A DNA stretch of 64,000 nt from NCBI GenBank assembly GCA_965277835.1, contig OZ255841.1, positions 558,001 to 622,000 of the forward strand, written 5' to 3'. Origin of the DNA: Arcticimaribacter sp965277835. GTDB lineage: Bacteria > Bacteroidota > Bacteroidia > Flavobacteriales > Flavobacteriaceae. The position numbers and the translations under genes were made by a program. Numbering within the stretch: the first letter of the stretch is position 1; the number at the start of each line of letters is the position of its first letter. The notes under the pieces were generated by a model. It was not told where the DNA came from, did no database searches, and worked only from the letters and a program-made list of their open reading frames with translations. Positions 8,688-17,513 of the stretch are shown piece after piece.

Positions 8688-9587
8688 TTATAAAATAATA
8701 CCTATTGAAAATAATACTGCAAATAGAAACGTAGATAATGCCAAATATTTAAGCTCAGGATCAAAGTCCCTTGGATTATTATTTTTTAAAATACGATACA
8801 AATGAACCGTTAAAGGAATGGCTGCAAGCATAAATAAATAAGAAAAGTTTTCGCTTACTCTAACATATATAATTGCTAAAATAATTGCTACTAAAATTAG
8901 TATAGTATGATATATTTTAGAAAATTGTGCGCCCAAGATAATCGCTAAAGTTATTTTTTGTGCTTCTATATCTGTTTCTCTATCACGCATATTATTAACG
9001 TTCAATACCCCTACACTCAACAGACCTATAGATGTTGCTGGCAAAATTAATAGAATATCTATAGTTTTAGTTTGTAAAAAATAAGATCCTAAAACGCTAA
9101 CGCCTCCAAAAAAAAGTAGAACAAATAAATCCCCTAAAGCATTATAACCATAGGCATTATTCCCTATGGTATATTTAATAGCAGCTACAATAGACATTAT
9201 CCCAAGTAGCACAAATATAATTGTAAACCATAAGTTAGAACCTCTAAAAGATATGCCTATTAAAAGTAAGGTGAAAAATAGCGAAACTATGATATTTATC
9301 CATATTCCCTTCTTTAGTTGTGACCTACTCAACAATCCTTGTTGTAATGTACGTGGCGGTCCAATACGATTTTTGTTGTCTGTACCTTTAACACCATCCC
9401 CATAATCATTTGCTAAATTCGAAAGTACTTGAAAAGAAATTGTTGTAGCTAGAGATAAAATAAATATCGTCAAAGAAAAATTAGAATATAAATAAGCTAT
9501 GCTATTCCCTACAATAATACCAGAAACAGATAAAGGCAATGTTCTTAAACGCATCGCTTTTAACCAAACTTTTGTTTTTAAACTCAT
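8688..9587 (-). CDS. menA: 1,4-dihydroxy-2-naphthoate polyprenyltransferase
   Basis: This 299-residue UbiA-superfamily prenyltransferase has eight or nine hydrophobic helices. The first Asp-rich motif is NDYGDGVKGTD with the following 'RIGPPRTLQQGLLS', characteristic of MenA. The second is NNMRDRETD. It attaches the polyprenyl tail to 1,4-dihydroxy-2-naphthoate in the cytoplasmic membrane, giving demethylmenaquinone. It is followed one base later by menC. The 69-base gap to menB shows only an imperfect -7 box. Confidence 0.93.
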   Translation of the reverse strand: MSLKTKVWLKAMRLRTLPLSVSGIIVGNSIAYLYSNFSLTIFILSLATTISFQVLSNLANDYGDGVKGTDNKNRIGPPRTLQQGLLSRSQLKKGIWINIIVSLFFTLLLIGISFRGSNLWFTIIFVLLGIMSIVAAIKYTIGNNAYGYNALGDLFVLLFFGGVSVLGSYFLQTKTIDILLILPATSIGLLSVGVLNVNNMRDRETDIEAQKITLAIILGAQFSKIYHTILILVAIILAIIYVRVSENFSYLFMLAAIPLTVHLYRILKNNNPRDFDPELKYLALSTFLFAVLFSIGIIL

Positions 9588-9656
9588 CTATACATAATAA
9601 ATAACCAAGTTTATACTTTTAAAAGCAATACTTATCTAAAAATGGATAATTCGATT

Positions 9657-10478
9657 TTATGGAAATTTTGGGTATTGTTTAAAATTAGGGTCACGACGTT
9701 CCAAAAATGCGTTTTTCCCTTCTTGTGCCTCATCCATTAAATAATACATAAGCGTTGCATCTCCTGCTAATTGCATAAGCCCGTGTTGTCCGTCTAGCTC
9801 TGCATTTAGGCAGCGTTTAATCATGCGTAAAGCCAATGGGCTTCTTTTTTGCATAATTTGACACCATTCGACAACTGTGGCTTCTAATTTTTCTAATGGT
9901 ACTACTTTGTTAACCATTCCCATATTTTCAGCTTCTTTGGCTGTATATTGCTGGCACAAAAACCAAATTTCTCTTGCTTTTTTTTGCCCCACATGACGTG
10001 CTAAATACGAAGAACCAAACCCGCCATCAAAACTTCCAACTTTAGGTCCAGTTTGCCCAAATATAGCATTTTCGCTTGCGATGGTTAAATCGCACACAAT
10101 ATGAAGAACGTGCCCACCACCAATAGCATACCCGTTTACCATTGCAATTACTGGTTTTGGGATTTCACGAATTTTTTTATGTAAGTCTAATACATTTAGG
10201 CGAGGCACGCCATCTTCTCCAACATAACCTCCAACCCCTTTTACATTTTGATCTCCTCCGCTACAAAATGCCTTATCTCCTGTTCCTGTAAATACAATAA
10301 CGTCAATATCAGTGCGCTCTCTACAAATATCCATAGCTTCTAACATTTGGTTATTAGTTTCTGGTCGAAACGCATTATAAACTTTTGGTCGGTTTATGGT
10401 AATTTTTGCGATGCCTTCATATAGTTCAAATAAAATATCTGAATATTCTTTAATAGGCTCCCAAGTGACTTGTTTCAT
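9657..10478 (-). CDS. menB: 1,4-dihydroxy-2-naphthoyl-CoA synthase
   Basis: This 273-residue crotonase-fold enzyme cyclises o-succinylbenzoyl-CoA. Diagnostic segments are 'FTGTGDKAFCSGGDQ' (oxyanion hole), 'VNGYAIGGGHVLH', 'FGQTGPKVGSFDGGFGSSYLARHVG' and 'ARE-WFLCQQYTA'. These separate MenB from ordinary enoyl-CoA hydratases. Length is normal. It lies between menD and menA in the pathway cluster, with 42 bases to menD. Confidence 0.96.
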   Translation of the reverse strand: MKQVTWEPIKEYSDILFELYEGIAKITINRPKVYNAFRPETNNQMLEAMDICRERTDIDVIVFTGTGDKAFCSGGDQNVKGVGGYVGEDGVPRLNVLDLHKKIREIPKPVIAMVNGYAIGGGHVLHIVCDLTIASENAIFGQTGPKVGSFDGGFGSSYLARHVGQKKAREIWFLCQQYTAKEAENMGMVNKVVPLEKLEATVVEWCQIMQKRSPLALRMIKRCLNAELDGQHGLMQLAGDATLMYYLMDEAQEGKNAFLERRDPNFKQYPKFP

Positions 10479-10520
10479 AAGTGGTATATTAAATATTCTT
10501 AAGTTTTAAAAATACAAGAT

Positions 10521-12287
10521 TTATTGCATTGCCCTAAAATAATTCAATAAAATCTCATCATTACGTTTGCGTGGCGTAAAAACCTCCATAACCTGAATAT
10601 CGCTTAAGGGTGAAAAAAAAGTTTTTAATTTTCGTTTCAATCTTCTTTCCGACTTTACACTGGTGTATCCAATGTCAAATGATTTACAAACATATTTTGC
10701 TGTACGTTTATGCACAGTTTCGTAGTATTTATCGTAAGTTGGTGTGTCTTTTTGCCCTGGCAGAATTCTAAAAATCCCTCCCCCTTGATTATTAATTATA
10801 ATCACTTTAAAATCCTTTCTCCAGTATTCATTCCAAAGTGCATTGATATCATAGAAAAAACTCAAATCCCCTGTAATTAGTACAGTAGGTTTTTTAGATA
10901 CAAAAGCGGCTCCTACTGCGGTAGAAGTACTCCCATCAATACCGCTAGTTCCTCTATTACAAAAAACTTCTGTCATTTTTGGTAAGTCAAATAACTGCGC
11001 ATAACGAATTATAGAGCTATTACTCAACTGAAGTTTACAATGTTTTGGGAGATACCTAAAAATAATTTCAAAAGCCTTTAGGTCTGAAAAAGGGATTTGT
11101 TTTAAATATTGTATTCCTGCTAGGCGATGCTTACTATATAATGAATGTATTTTGGAATTAAAATCGCTCATAACTACTTGTTTTGAATGATTCTGTAAAC
11201 CTTCAAAAAAATACTGTGGCTCTACTGGTACATGCTCTGAGAGAACATAAAACGTATTATAAGCCTTTTTAGGGTTAATATGCCAATGGGCGTTAGGCGA
11301 AAAATAGCGGAGAAATTTTTTAATTTTTTTAGAAATAATCATTCCGCCTATCGAAATTAATAAATCGGGCTGAAGTTGTTTTAAAAGTTCATCATTTTCG
11401 TTTTCAATAGGAGCAATAAGTACATCAATAGAATTGATAAACCTTGGATGCTGCATATTAGAGGTTTTCTCTGTCAACACAAGTATAGAAGGGTCTTTTA
11501 CCCAAAATTCAATTAAACTATCAGAAATCGAATTAGGCGGAAGTTGACCTATTAATATTATTTTCTTTATAGCACTACTCCAAGTTGGTACAAAATGCGC
11601 CCAATTAATTTTTTCTTGCTCTTTGATAATATTAGTATTCTCTTGAGGCGTAAGAGTAATATCTGTTGTTCCATATAAAGGTTCCTCTAAAGGCACATTG
11701 AGGTGTACAGGTCCCGATTTTGAAATAGCGATATTCAGTACTTTATTAAGAAGCCTCTCGTTTTCAATTTGAATAGTATTCTGTATTTGTTCAATCTCTG
11801 CTGTAGAACTATTAAGAGGTATTAATTTTTGATTTGGATTTTTTAATATTGCCGGAGTAGAATGTATCACATCTGGATTTAAATTACCCGATGCTTCGAT
11901 ATGAGGTTCAAATACCTCTGCTTGACGTATTGTTTGTCCATCTCCTATATCTATTTGGTGTGGCAATCTATCTGCAGAAATAACAACCAAAGGAATATCA
12001 TTATAAAATGCTTCGGATACTGCTGGATAAAAGTTTAATAATGCCGAACCAGAAGTACAGACTACAGCCACAGGGTGTTTTAGTTGTTGAGCGATTCCAA
12101 GGGCAAAAAAAGCAGCTGAACGTTCATCAATAATACTATAGGTAGTAAAAGATTTGTTTGCTGTAAACCCTTGAATTAATGGAGCATTTCTTGATCCTGG
12201 TGAAATTACAATATGATATATTCTCTTAGAAGCACAATAATTAACTATTGTTTGTGCTAAAGGAATTTCTGGATAAACCTGTTTCAT
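10521..12287 (-). CDS. menD: SEPHCHC synthase
   Basis: This 588-residue ThDP-dependent enzyme joins isochorismate and 2-oxoglutarate. The N-terminal pyrimidine-binding domain has 'ISPGSRNAPL', 'DERSAAFFALGIAQ' with the catalytic Glu region, and 'CTSGSALLNFYPAVSEA'. 'GDGQTIRQ' is the usual MenD substrate segment. The C-terminal ThDP-pyrophosphate motif is 'ITGDLSFFYDINALW...IINNQGGGIF'. The start ATG is at 12285-12287. A perfect -7 box (TATTTTTG on the minus strand) lies 18 bases upstream, inside one of two direct repeats that flank the PH-protein gene. menD may therefore have its own promoter. Confidence 0.95.
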   Translation of the reverse strand: MKQVYPEIPLAQTIVNYCASKRIYHIVISPGSRNAPLIQGFTANKSFTTYSIIDERSAAFFALGIAQQLKHPVAVVCTSGSALLNFYPAVSEAFYNDIPLVVISADRLPHQIDIGDGQTIRQAEVFEPHIEASGNLNPDVIHSTPAILKNPNQKLIPLNSSTAEIEQIQNTIQIENERLLNKVLNIAISKSGPVHLNVPLEEPLYGTTDITLTPQENTNIIKEQEKINWAHFVPTWSSAIKKIILIGQLPPNSISDSLIEFWVKDPSILVLTEKTSNMQHPRFINSIDVLIAPIENENDELLKQLQPDLLISIGGMIISKKIKKFLRYFSPNAHWHINPKKAYNTFYVLSEHVPVEPQYFFEGLQNHSKQVVMSDFNSKIHSLYSKHRLAGIQYLKQIPFSDLKAFEIIFRYLPKHCKLQLSNSSIIRYAQLFDLPKMTEVFCNRGTSGIDGSTSTAVGAAFVSKKPTVLITGDLSFFYDINALWNEYWRKDFKVIIINNQGGGIFRILPGQKDTPTYDKYYETVHKRTAKYVCKSFDIGYTSVKSERRLKRKLKTFFSPLSDIQVMEVFTPRKRNDEILLNYFRAMQ

Positions 12288-12304
12288 ATTAATTTATGAC
12301 TTCA

Positions 12305-12312
12305 CAAAAATA
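12305..12312 (-). promoter_or_regulatory. -7 box upstream of menD
   Basis: On the minus strand this reads TATTTTTG, a full match to TAnnTTTG, 18 bases before the menD ATG. No TTG is seen at the right -33 distance. It lies in direct-repeat copy A. The matching position in copy B, upstream of the PH gene, reads TATTTTTA, a one-base decay of the box. Confidence 0.4.
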
Positions 12313-12373
12313 CGAAACCCAAAAGACTGGAAGTATCTTTTCTATAAGTTTAGTTTTATAATACTTCGCAAAA
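12306..12373. repeat. imperfect direct repeat, copy A (relic of menF end plus promoter)
   Basis: About 68 bp collinear with 12987-13051. Exact blocks are AAAAATACGAAACC (12306-12319 against 12987-13000), TATAAGTTTA (12343-12352 against 13022-13031) and CTTnnCAAAA (12364-12373 against 13042-13051). On the minus strand its distal end reads TTT TGC GAA GTA TTA TAA (FCEVL-stop), matching the last codons of menF (FCQAL-stop). The pair brackets the PH-protein gene. Confidence 0.6.
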
Positions 12374-12490
12374 GCTATTCTACCTATTGAACTCATCTAA
12401 TAATGTAAAACTAGCAAGGGTATTATGTGTACTAATTGGTGTTAATTTTTCATTTTTTATAGAAGAAAACAAAAAGGTAATGCACTTGTT

Positions 12491-12958
12491 TTATTTCACT
12501 TTCAGTTCTTTGAGTACCTTATACATTTCTTCATAATTAGCTGTCCCAATAGCATACCTCATCTTTGAGGTTTTAAATTGAATAGCCTCTCCTGCTTTTA
12601 CGTTATATAGGTTACCGCCTCTTATCTTTCTTATTCCTGCCCCTTGAGACCGTTTGCTTTTATATTCTGTAAGACTTTCAGAATCTATATTAGAAGTCGG
12701 GATGGTTTTTTTAACAAGCCCTATCCCAAATTTAATTTCTATTCTATCACTATATATTGTAGTATTCATATTGTAGAATAAACTCATAATAGTTAAAAAA
12801 GATAAAATGATAAAAAATAAAGTAATAACTAGTAATTCTTCTTTAAAATTAAAGTAAATAATGATGACTAAACATGCAACTATAAATATCGTCATAGGAA
12901 TACTAATATTATAGAAGGGTTGGTTTTCTGAATAAAGAATTTCGTTACTTTTTTTCAT
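12491..12958 (-). CDS. membrane protein with bacterial PH-like domain
   Basis: This 155-residue protein has two closely spaced membrane helices (residues about 20-37 and 43-62). They are followed by a soluble C-terminal domain of about 90 residues with the pattern of bacterial PH-like domains: 'TTIYSDRIEIKFGIGLVKKTIP', a basic glycine-rich turn, 'NVKAGEAIQFKT', and a terminal helix 'NYEEMYKVLKELK'. I infer no function; such domains often bind lipid or protein partners at the membrane. It sits between menF and menD and is flanked by imperfect direct repeats. This suggests it was inserted into an older menF-menD junction. Confidence 0.6.
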   Translation of the reverse strand: MKKSNEILYSENQPFYNISIPMTIFIVACLVIIIYFNFKEELLVITLFFIILSFLTIMSLFYNMNTTIYSDRIEIKFGIGLVKKTIPTSNIDSESLTEYKSKRSQGAGIRKIRGGNLYNVKAGEAIQFKTSKMRYAIGTANYEEMYKVLKELKVK

Positions 12959-12986
12959 AATTAATTTATTTAAAAGAAGGCTATAT

Positions 12987-13051
12987 AAAAATACGAAACC
13001 AAAAAAAACTGAAAAGAACTATATAAGTTTAATTCAAAGTGCTTGACAAAA
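12987..13051. repeat. imperfect direct repeat, copy B (menF end and downstream region)
   Basis: Partner of 12306-12373, with a net difference of about two or three bases. It includes the last codons and TGA stop of menF (stop at 13034-13036) and the 45 bases after it. The spacing between repeat starts is 681 bp and encloses the PH-protein gene. Confidence 0.6.
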
Positions 13052-14059
13052 TGTTAGTGCTTTGCGTTGGGTTTCTTCCCACTCCAACTCAGGAACGCTA
13101 TTAGAAGTTATTCCCGCTCCTATATATATATGGCATTTAGACGAAGTGAGTTCTGCACAACGTAAGTTAACAAACAAATTTGCGTTTTTATTCGAACTGA
13201 AAGGTCCTAAAAAACCAGTGTAGTATTTTCTGTCATACCCTTCGTTTTCTTGAATAAAAGCAATGCTTGACCTCTTAGGTATTCCACCTACAGCAGGTGT
13301 TGGATGTAGCGATTTAATAACATCCGAGACAGTAAACACGGTACTATCTCCTGTTATTCTAGTGCTCAAATGCCACAATTTCCCTGCCTGGATAGAATTA
13401 GCACTTCCTATATTTAGTTTAATATTCGGAAAACTTGTTTGCAAACATTCATCAATTGTATCTACGACCAACTGCTGTTCTTCTTTTTCTTTAGCCCCCC
13501 ATATAGGTTGATGATTTTCTTTAAAATATGTAGTCCCTGCTAAAGCATTAGTTTCCAGCTGGTTTTTATTTAAATATGCAAAACGTTCGGGTGTTGCGCC
13601 CATCCATAAACCAATTTTTGGGTGATACCAATAGTAAACAAACGCAGTTGGGTATAATTGAACTAAATTTTGAAATGTTTGCAGAGGGTTCTTATTTGAT
13701 ATATCTACCTCAAGTTTCCTAGAAAGAACTACTTTTTTTAGACTCTTGCTTCGTAAATGACTTAATGCTTTTTCTACTAATTTAATAAATGAAGTTCTTT
13801 GTTCATTGTCAAGTATAATATTGCTTTTTATTATTGGAGTATCTATACTATCATATGATTTTTGAAAATCGTTAGGAATAAAAGGATATGCATCTATTTC
13901 AACAAAAGGAGCCAATACAAACCCTGGTGTTAAAAAGTCTTTTGTTCTGTGTAAACTAGCATCTTTTTGGTAATAAATTTGTATTTTTTTCTCTTTAGGG
14001 AGTTTAAATGCAACAAAAGGTAGTTCTTCTTGAAGATGTGTTTTTAAAAAACGTAGCAT
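13034..14059 (-). CDS. menF: isochorismate synthase
   Basis: This 341-residue chorismate-binding enzyme commits chorismate to menaquinone. It lacks most of the variable N-terminal region of longer MenF/EntC proteins. The catalytic core is present: 'KKVVLSRKLEV', 'ATPERFAYLN...LETNALAGTT', 'HLSTRITG', 'LHPTPAVGGIPK' and 'YDRKYYTGFLGPF'. The 'GGIPK' form is typical of isochorismate synthases rather than anthranilate synthases. Its start overlaps the stop of the thioesterase gene in TAATG, so the two are coupled. Its last codons recur upstream of menD as a relic repeat. Confidence 0.93.
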   Translation of the reverse strand: MLRFLKTHLQEELPFVAFKLPKEKKIQIYYQKDASLHRTKDFLTPGFVLAPFVEIDAYPFIPNDFQKSYDSIDTPIIKSNIILDNEQRTSFIKLVEKALSHLRSKSLKKVVLSRKLEVDISNKNPLQTFQNLVQLYPTAFVYYWYHPKIGLWMGATPERFAYLNKNQLETNALAGTTYFKENHQPIWGAKEKEEQQLVVDTIDECLQTSFPNIKLNIGSANSIQAGKLWHLSTRITGDSTVFTVSDVIKSLHPTPAVGGIPKRSSIAFIQENEGYDRKYYTGFLGPFSSNKNANLFVNLRCAELTSSKCHIYIGAGITSNSVPELEWEETQRKALTFCQAL

Positions 14060-14466
14060 TATTTTTTAGGAAGCGTAATGGTTGTTAATTTGAAAATAGA
14101 AATTAGTTCTTTTTCTTCATTGGTTACCTTAATATCCCATACTTGGGTAGTTCTACCATTATGAATAACTTCTGCCCGTGCATATACATACCCATTACGT
14201 ACGCTTTTAAGATGGTTCCCAGACATTTCTAACCCACGAATTACTGTGTCATTAGGTATGTTAAACAAATACGCTGCTGCGCTTCCTACACTTTCTGCTA
14301 AGGCAAAAGTAGCTCCACCATGAAGAATTCCATCAAGTTGATGTACTTTTGGAGTTACAGGCATTCGAGCTATTAAAAAATTATCGCCCTTGTCCACAAA
14401 CTCAATCCCAAGAGTGTTCATTAACGACTCTTTTTTAAGTCTATTTGTCAATTCTTTCTCCTTCAT
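14059..14466 (-). CDS. hotdog-fold thioesterase, probable DHNA-CoA hydrolase
   Basis: This 135-residue PaaI/YdiI-like hotdog protein carries 'QLDGILHGGATFALAESVGSAAA' (HGG motif with the catalytic acidic residue on the following helix) and 'GLEMSGNHLKSVRNGYVYARAEVIHNGRTTQVW'. As first gene of the menaquinone cluster, coupled to menF, it is best explained as the enzyme that releases CoA from 1,4-dihydroxy-2-naphthoyl-CoA (the MenI step). Substrate is inferred from context. A perfect -7 box lies eight bases before the ATG, giving an almost leaderless transcript. A later start at Met16 is possible. Confidence 0.82.
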   Translation of the reverse strand: MKEKELTNRLKKESLMNTLGIEFVDKGDNFLIARMPVTPKVHQLDGILHGGATFALAESVGSAAAYLFNIPNDTVIRGLEMSGNHLKSVRNGYVYARAEVIHNGRTTQVWDIKVTNEEKELISIFKLTTITLPKK

Positions 14467-14474
14467 AAGTTAGC

Positions 14475-14482
14475 CAAAAGTA
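14475..14482 (-). promoter_or_regulatory. -7 box for the menaquinone cluster
   Basis: The minus strand reads TACTTTTG, a full match to TAnnTTTG, eight bases upstream of the thioesterase ATG. No convincing -33 TTG lies 17-23 bases further up. The position at the head of the men cluster supports it; the very short leader is unusual. Confidence 0.4.
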
Positions 14483-14521
14483 ATTTAATTCTTTTAAAAT
14501 CTAATTAATAAATATTATAAT

Positions 14522-14553
14522 TTGAACTTATGAATAAATACTAATTAACTTTG
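14522..14553 (+). promoter_or_regulatory. promoter for the gene at 14622
   Basis: TTTG at 14521-14524 and TAACTTTG at 14546-14553 are separated by 21 bases. Both elements and the spacing fit the flavobacterial consensus TTG-N17-23-TAnnTTTG. The predicted start lies about 60 bases before the ATG at 14622. Confidence 0.6.
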
Positions 14554-14621
14554 ATAATATTGTTAAAATTAAATTTTATAAATTATTTTCGTTTTAAGAA
14601 TATACACTAATATAAATAATT

Positions 14622-15227
14622 ATGGATAAAATAAAGCTCGACCAAATTCCAAAACCTAAAGGTATTATACGTTTAATGATTGAAATTCTTTCGGTAGTGT
14701 TTGCAATATTACTTGCACTTTTTATTGAAAAATCTTTTAATGATTATGAAGAGGATGTAATAACAGATAAAACATTGTCATATATTGAAAAAGAAATAAG
14801 AAGCAACAGAAGGTATCTAAATAAATATTTTAAAAAAAATCAAGCTAAAGCGTTACTATTAGATAGTCTTCTTTCTATAGACCCTCCCCCTAAAGCATTT
14901 GATTATGAGGAGGTTAGTTCAATTCTAATGAATTTTGGCGCATGGGAAATTGGAAAAATGAAAAAATCCTTATACCATTTAGAATATAAAATGGCAAAAG
15001 ATCTTTTTAACCTATATGATGTACAAGGCAGGTACAACACTATCCTTACGGAACACGTTATACATGACGTTGATCCTCTTAAAATTGAAGTTGAAAAAAA
15101 TGGAGGTTACTCCATTGACTATGTAATACACGAAAAACGGCTATTAGAAAGTATAATACCTCTTGAAAAAACATTAATTAAACGCTACGACCGTGTGCTT
15201 AAAAATTATTTTTCTGATGACGATTAA
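14622..15227 (+). CDS. small single-pass membrane protein of unknown function
   Basis: This 201-residue protein has a short N-terminal segment and one hydrophobic helix (LMIEILSVVFAILLALFIE, residues about 18-36). The rest is a mostly helical, charged domain. The layout resembles DUF6090-type Bacteroidota proteins, which also begin with a helix followed by 'ILLAL', but I cannot confirm the family. It stands alone between the menaquinone cluster and the PgpH-like gene and has a good promoter match upstream. The 122 bases after it contain no clear terminator. Confidence 0.6.
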   Translation: MDKIKLDQIPKPKGIIRLMIEILSVVFAILLALFIEKSFNDYEEDVITDKTLSYIEKEIRSNRRYLNKYFKKNQAKALLLDSLLSIDPPPKAFDYEEVSSILMNFGAWEIGKMKKSLYHLEYKMAKDLFNLYDVQGRYNTILTEHVIHDVDPLKIEVEKNGGYSIDYVIHEKRLLESIIPLEKTLIKRYDRVLKNYFSDDD

Positions 15228-15349
15228 TTTTATTAAGCCAATAACCTTATAACTTTATAAATTCTTTCTTTTACATCTATAAGACTACTATATAACTTAT
15301 TATCAATAAACTGTAGCATCAATAAAACACCTGTGTTCGCTATAATTTA

Positions 15350-17395
15350 TTATTTAGGGTATTCAATCCGTAAATGATAAATATTAACTAATTTATCAAT
15401 AAGTATTTTTTTTACTATTTCAATTTCTGCTAACGTAATGTTGCAATTTATAAACTGATTCTCATCCATTTGTTTGTCTATAATTTTGCTTACAAAATCT
15501 TTCAATAACTCTATGGTTGGTTCTTTTATACTCTTTGAAGCAGCTTCGACACTATCTGCCATCATCAAAATTGCCGTTTCTTTAGAGAATGGCTTGGGTC
15601 CAGGGTATAAAAAATCTTCGATATTTGCTTCTCCATGTATTTCTTCATATTTCTTATAAAAAAAATATACGCTTGAAGTCCCATGATGCGTACGGATAAA
15701 ATCTATAACCCTATCAGGTAGTTTATTTCTTCGAGCAATTTCAACTCCTTCTATTATATGATTAACAATTATACGTGTACTTTCAATCGGATCTATTTCA
15801 TTATGTGGCGAAATATGTCCCCTTTGGTTTTCAATAAAAAATATAGGATTATTAATTTTTCCAATATCGTGATAAAGCGCTCCTACTCTAGTTAAAAGTG
15901 CATTTGCACCAATAGCACTTGCAGCCGACTCAGCTAAATTTGCCACTTGTAATGAATGGTGGAATGTTCCAGGTGCTTTATCAGAAAATTCTTTGAAAAA
16001 TTTAGAATTTGTATCTGAAAGTTCAAGTAACGATACATCAGACACTAAATTAAATAGCTTTTCGAATAAATAAATAAGCGGTTGCACAAAAAGAGTAAAA
16101 ACTCCATTAAGTGCAAAAAGACCCATGGTTAATAGAGATATTCCATATACATTACCCTCATGAATAATATGAAATGCAAAATACCCTAATAAATAAATAA
16201 AAATTATCTGTCCAACTGATATAAACAAATTTGCACGCTTATATAATTCAGAGACTGAAAGAATAGTTACAATCCCTGCCATAGTTTGTAAAAACATATA
16301 TTCAAAACTATTAGGCACTATAAAACCTAAAAGTAAAACTGTAAGTATATGTACAAATAAACCTAACCGAGTGTCGAAAAATGCTCTTAATAAAAGAGGG
16401 AGAATACAAATCGGAACAACATATAAATAATTACTATCAAAATTTAAAGTAATAGCAGTAAACCCGACTACCAATATGACATTACAAAAAATAAAAGTCA
16501 ATTTTGTGTTATCATTAAAAATAACAGGTCTATACTTATAGATAAACATAAACAATATCAAAAGGGCTAAGCCTACTAAAAGAATATAACCTAAAGTAAT
16601 CCAAAACACACTGGTTCTATTGTATATACGCGAGCTATACTGTTCTTTTAAAGAAAGTAATTCTCTAAAATTTTCTTCATCTACAAGCTCACCTTTAGTA
16701 ATTACTAAACTACCCATGGGTATTAAGTCGCGGCTAATGGAAAGATTAGAGTAAGCTTCGGTTAATTGTTGGCTATTAAACCGTTCGTCATAAATAAGAT
16801 TTGGTTCAATATTATCAAATAAGAGCTTATAATATTCGTTTTTATATTTATTAAAGGCTGTGTTATTTAATTTTTTATCTAAATACTCTACAAGATTTTC
16901 TGGTCGAACTAATTCATCAAAATTTGTTTCTGTTTCAATATTGTTATGAATTAAGCTAATTCGACTTCCCCCTTGATGAATATAATTAAGCGGCAATACT
17001 CCTGAATTGTATATTTCTTCTATAATATCTATGCCAAGCTGAAAGCAATTTTTATACCTTCTTGAATTTACAGGAAAAGTAAAATATGTGCTAAAACTTT
17101 GAGTATATCCCTGTTTTGCTCTTATAATAATCAATGAGTCATACGAAAAATAAGTAGGCAGCTCTGTTCTTAACTGCCTTTGCTCTGTCAAAAGCTCTTC
17201 TTTTGATTTTAATATTGTAAAATCAAAAGGGGCATATAAGCTCTCGTGTTCCCAAACCTGTCCTTTTCGAAAGTCAAATCTAAATTGACTTTGTTTCGGA
17301 AATAAATAAACAATAACTACGCATGTAAATACATATAAAAATGCTTTATAAATTATTGATTGATAATTAAAAAACCATTGGAGTAATTGCTTCAT
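15350..17395 (-). CDS. PgpH-like 7TM-HD cyclic-di-AMP phosphodiesterase
   Basis: This 681-residue membrane protein has an N-terminal helix, an extracytoplasmic 7TMR-HDED-type domain (residues about 45-255), a block of membrane helices (about 265-445) and a cytoplasmic HD domain (about 475-640). HD residues are visible at 'FHHSLQVANLAE', 'ALYHDIGK', the HNEID segment, 'IIEGVEIA' and 'IRTHHGT'. This is the architecture of PgpH, which hydrolyses c-di-AMP. The activity is inferred by homology. A -7 box (TAGCTTTG, minus strand) lies 21 bases upstream of the start. The gene downstream of it on the other strand converges without a visible hairpin. Confidence 0.88.
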   Translation of the reverse strand: MKQLLQWFFNYQSIIYKAFLYVFTCVVIVYLFPKQSQFRFDFRKGQVWEHESLYAPFDFTILKSKEELLTEQRQLRTELPTYFSYDSLIIIRAKQGYTQSFSTYFTFPVNSRRYKNCFQLGIDIIEEIYNSGVLPLNYIHQGGSRISLIHNNIETETNFDELVRPENLVEYLDKKLNNTAFNKYKNEYYKLLFDNIEPNLIYDERFNSQQLTEAYSNLSISRDLIPMGSLVITKGELVDEENFRELLSLKEQYSSRIYNRTSVFWITLGYILLVGLALLILFMFIYKYRPVIFNDNTKLTFIFCNVILVVGFTAITLNFDSNYLYVVPICILPLLLRAFFDTRLGLFVHILTVLLLGFIVPNSFEYMFLQTMAGIVTILSVSELYKRANLFISVGQIIFIYLLGYFAFHIIHEGNVYGISLLTMGLFALNGVFTLFVQPLIYLFEKLFNLVSDVSLLELSDTNSKFFKEFSDKAPGTFHHSLQVANLAESAASAIGANALLTRVGALYHDIGKINNPIFFIENQRGHISPHNEIDPIESTRIIVNHIIEGVEIARRNKLPDRVIDFIRTHHGTSSVYFFYKKYEEIHGEANIEDFLYPGPKPFSKETAILMMADSVEAASKSIKEPTIELLKDFVSKIIDKQMDENQFINCNITLAEIEIVKKILIDKLVNIYHLRIEYPK

Positions 17396-17416
17396 ATTTC
17401 GCTAGCTTTCATTAAA

Positions 17417-17424
17417 CAAAGCTA
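17417..17424 (-). promoter_or_regulatory. -7 box for the PgpH-like gene
   Basis: The minus strand reads TAGCTTTG, a full match to TAnnTTTG, 21 bases before the ATG at 17395. No -33 TTG is at the expected distance. Confidence 0.38.
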
Positions 17425-17470
17425 TTATAAATTTATATTACTAAATAAGGACACCGAATAAATTAAATAA

Positions 17471-17494
17471 AAAAAGCCTCCAATGGAGGCTTTT
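17471..17494 (-). terminator. intrinsic terminator after the TPR gene
   Basis: GCCTCC (17476-17481) pairs with GGAGGC (17485-17490) around a three-base loop, flanked by A5 and T4. On the minus strand the stem is followed by a run of Ts, 20 bases past the TPR-protein stop. It could also act weakly in the other direction. Confidence 0.85.
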
Positions 17495-17513
17495 GAAGTT
17501 TAAGCAAATTTAA

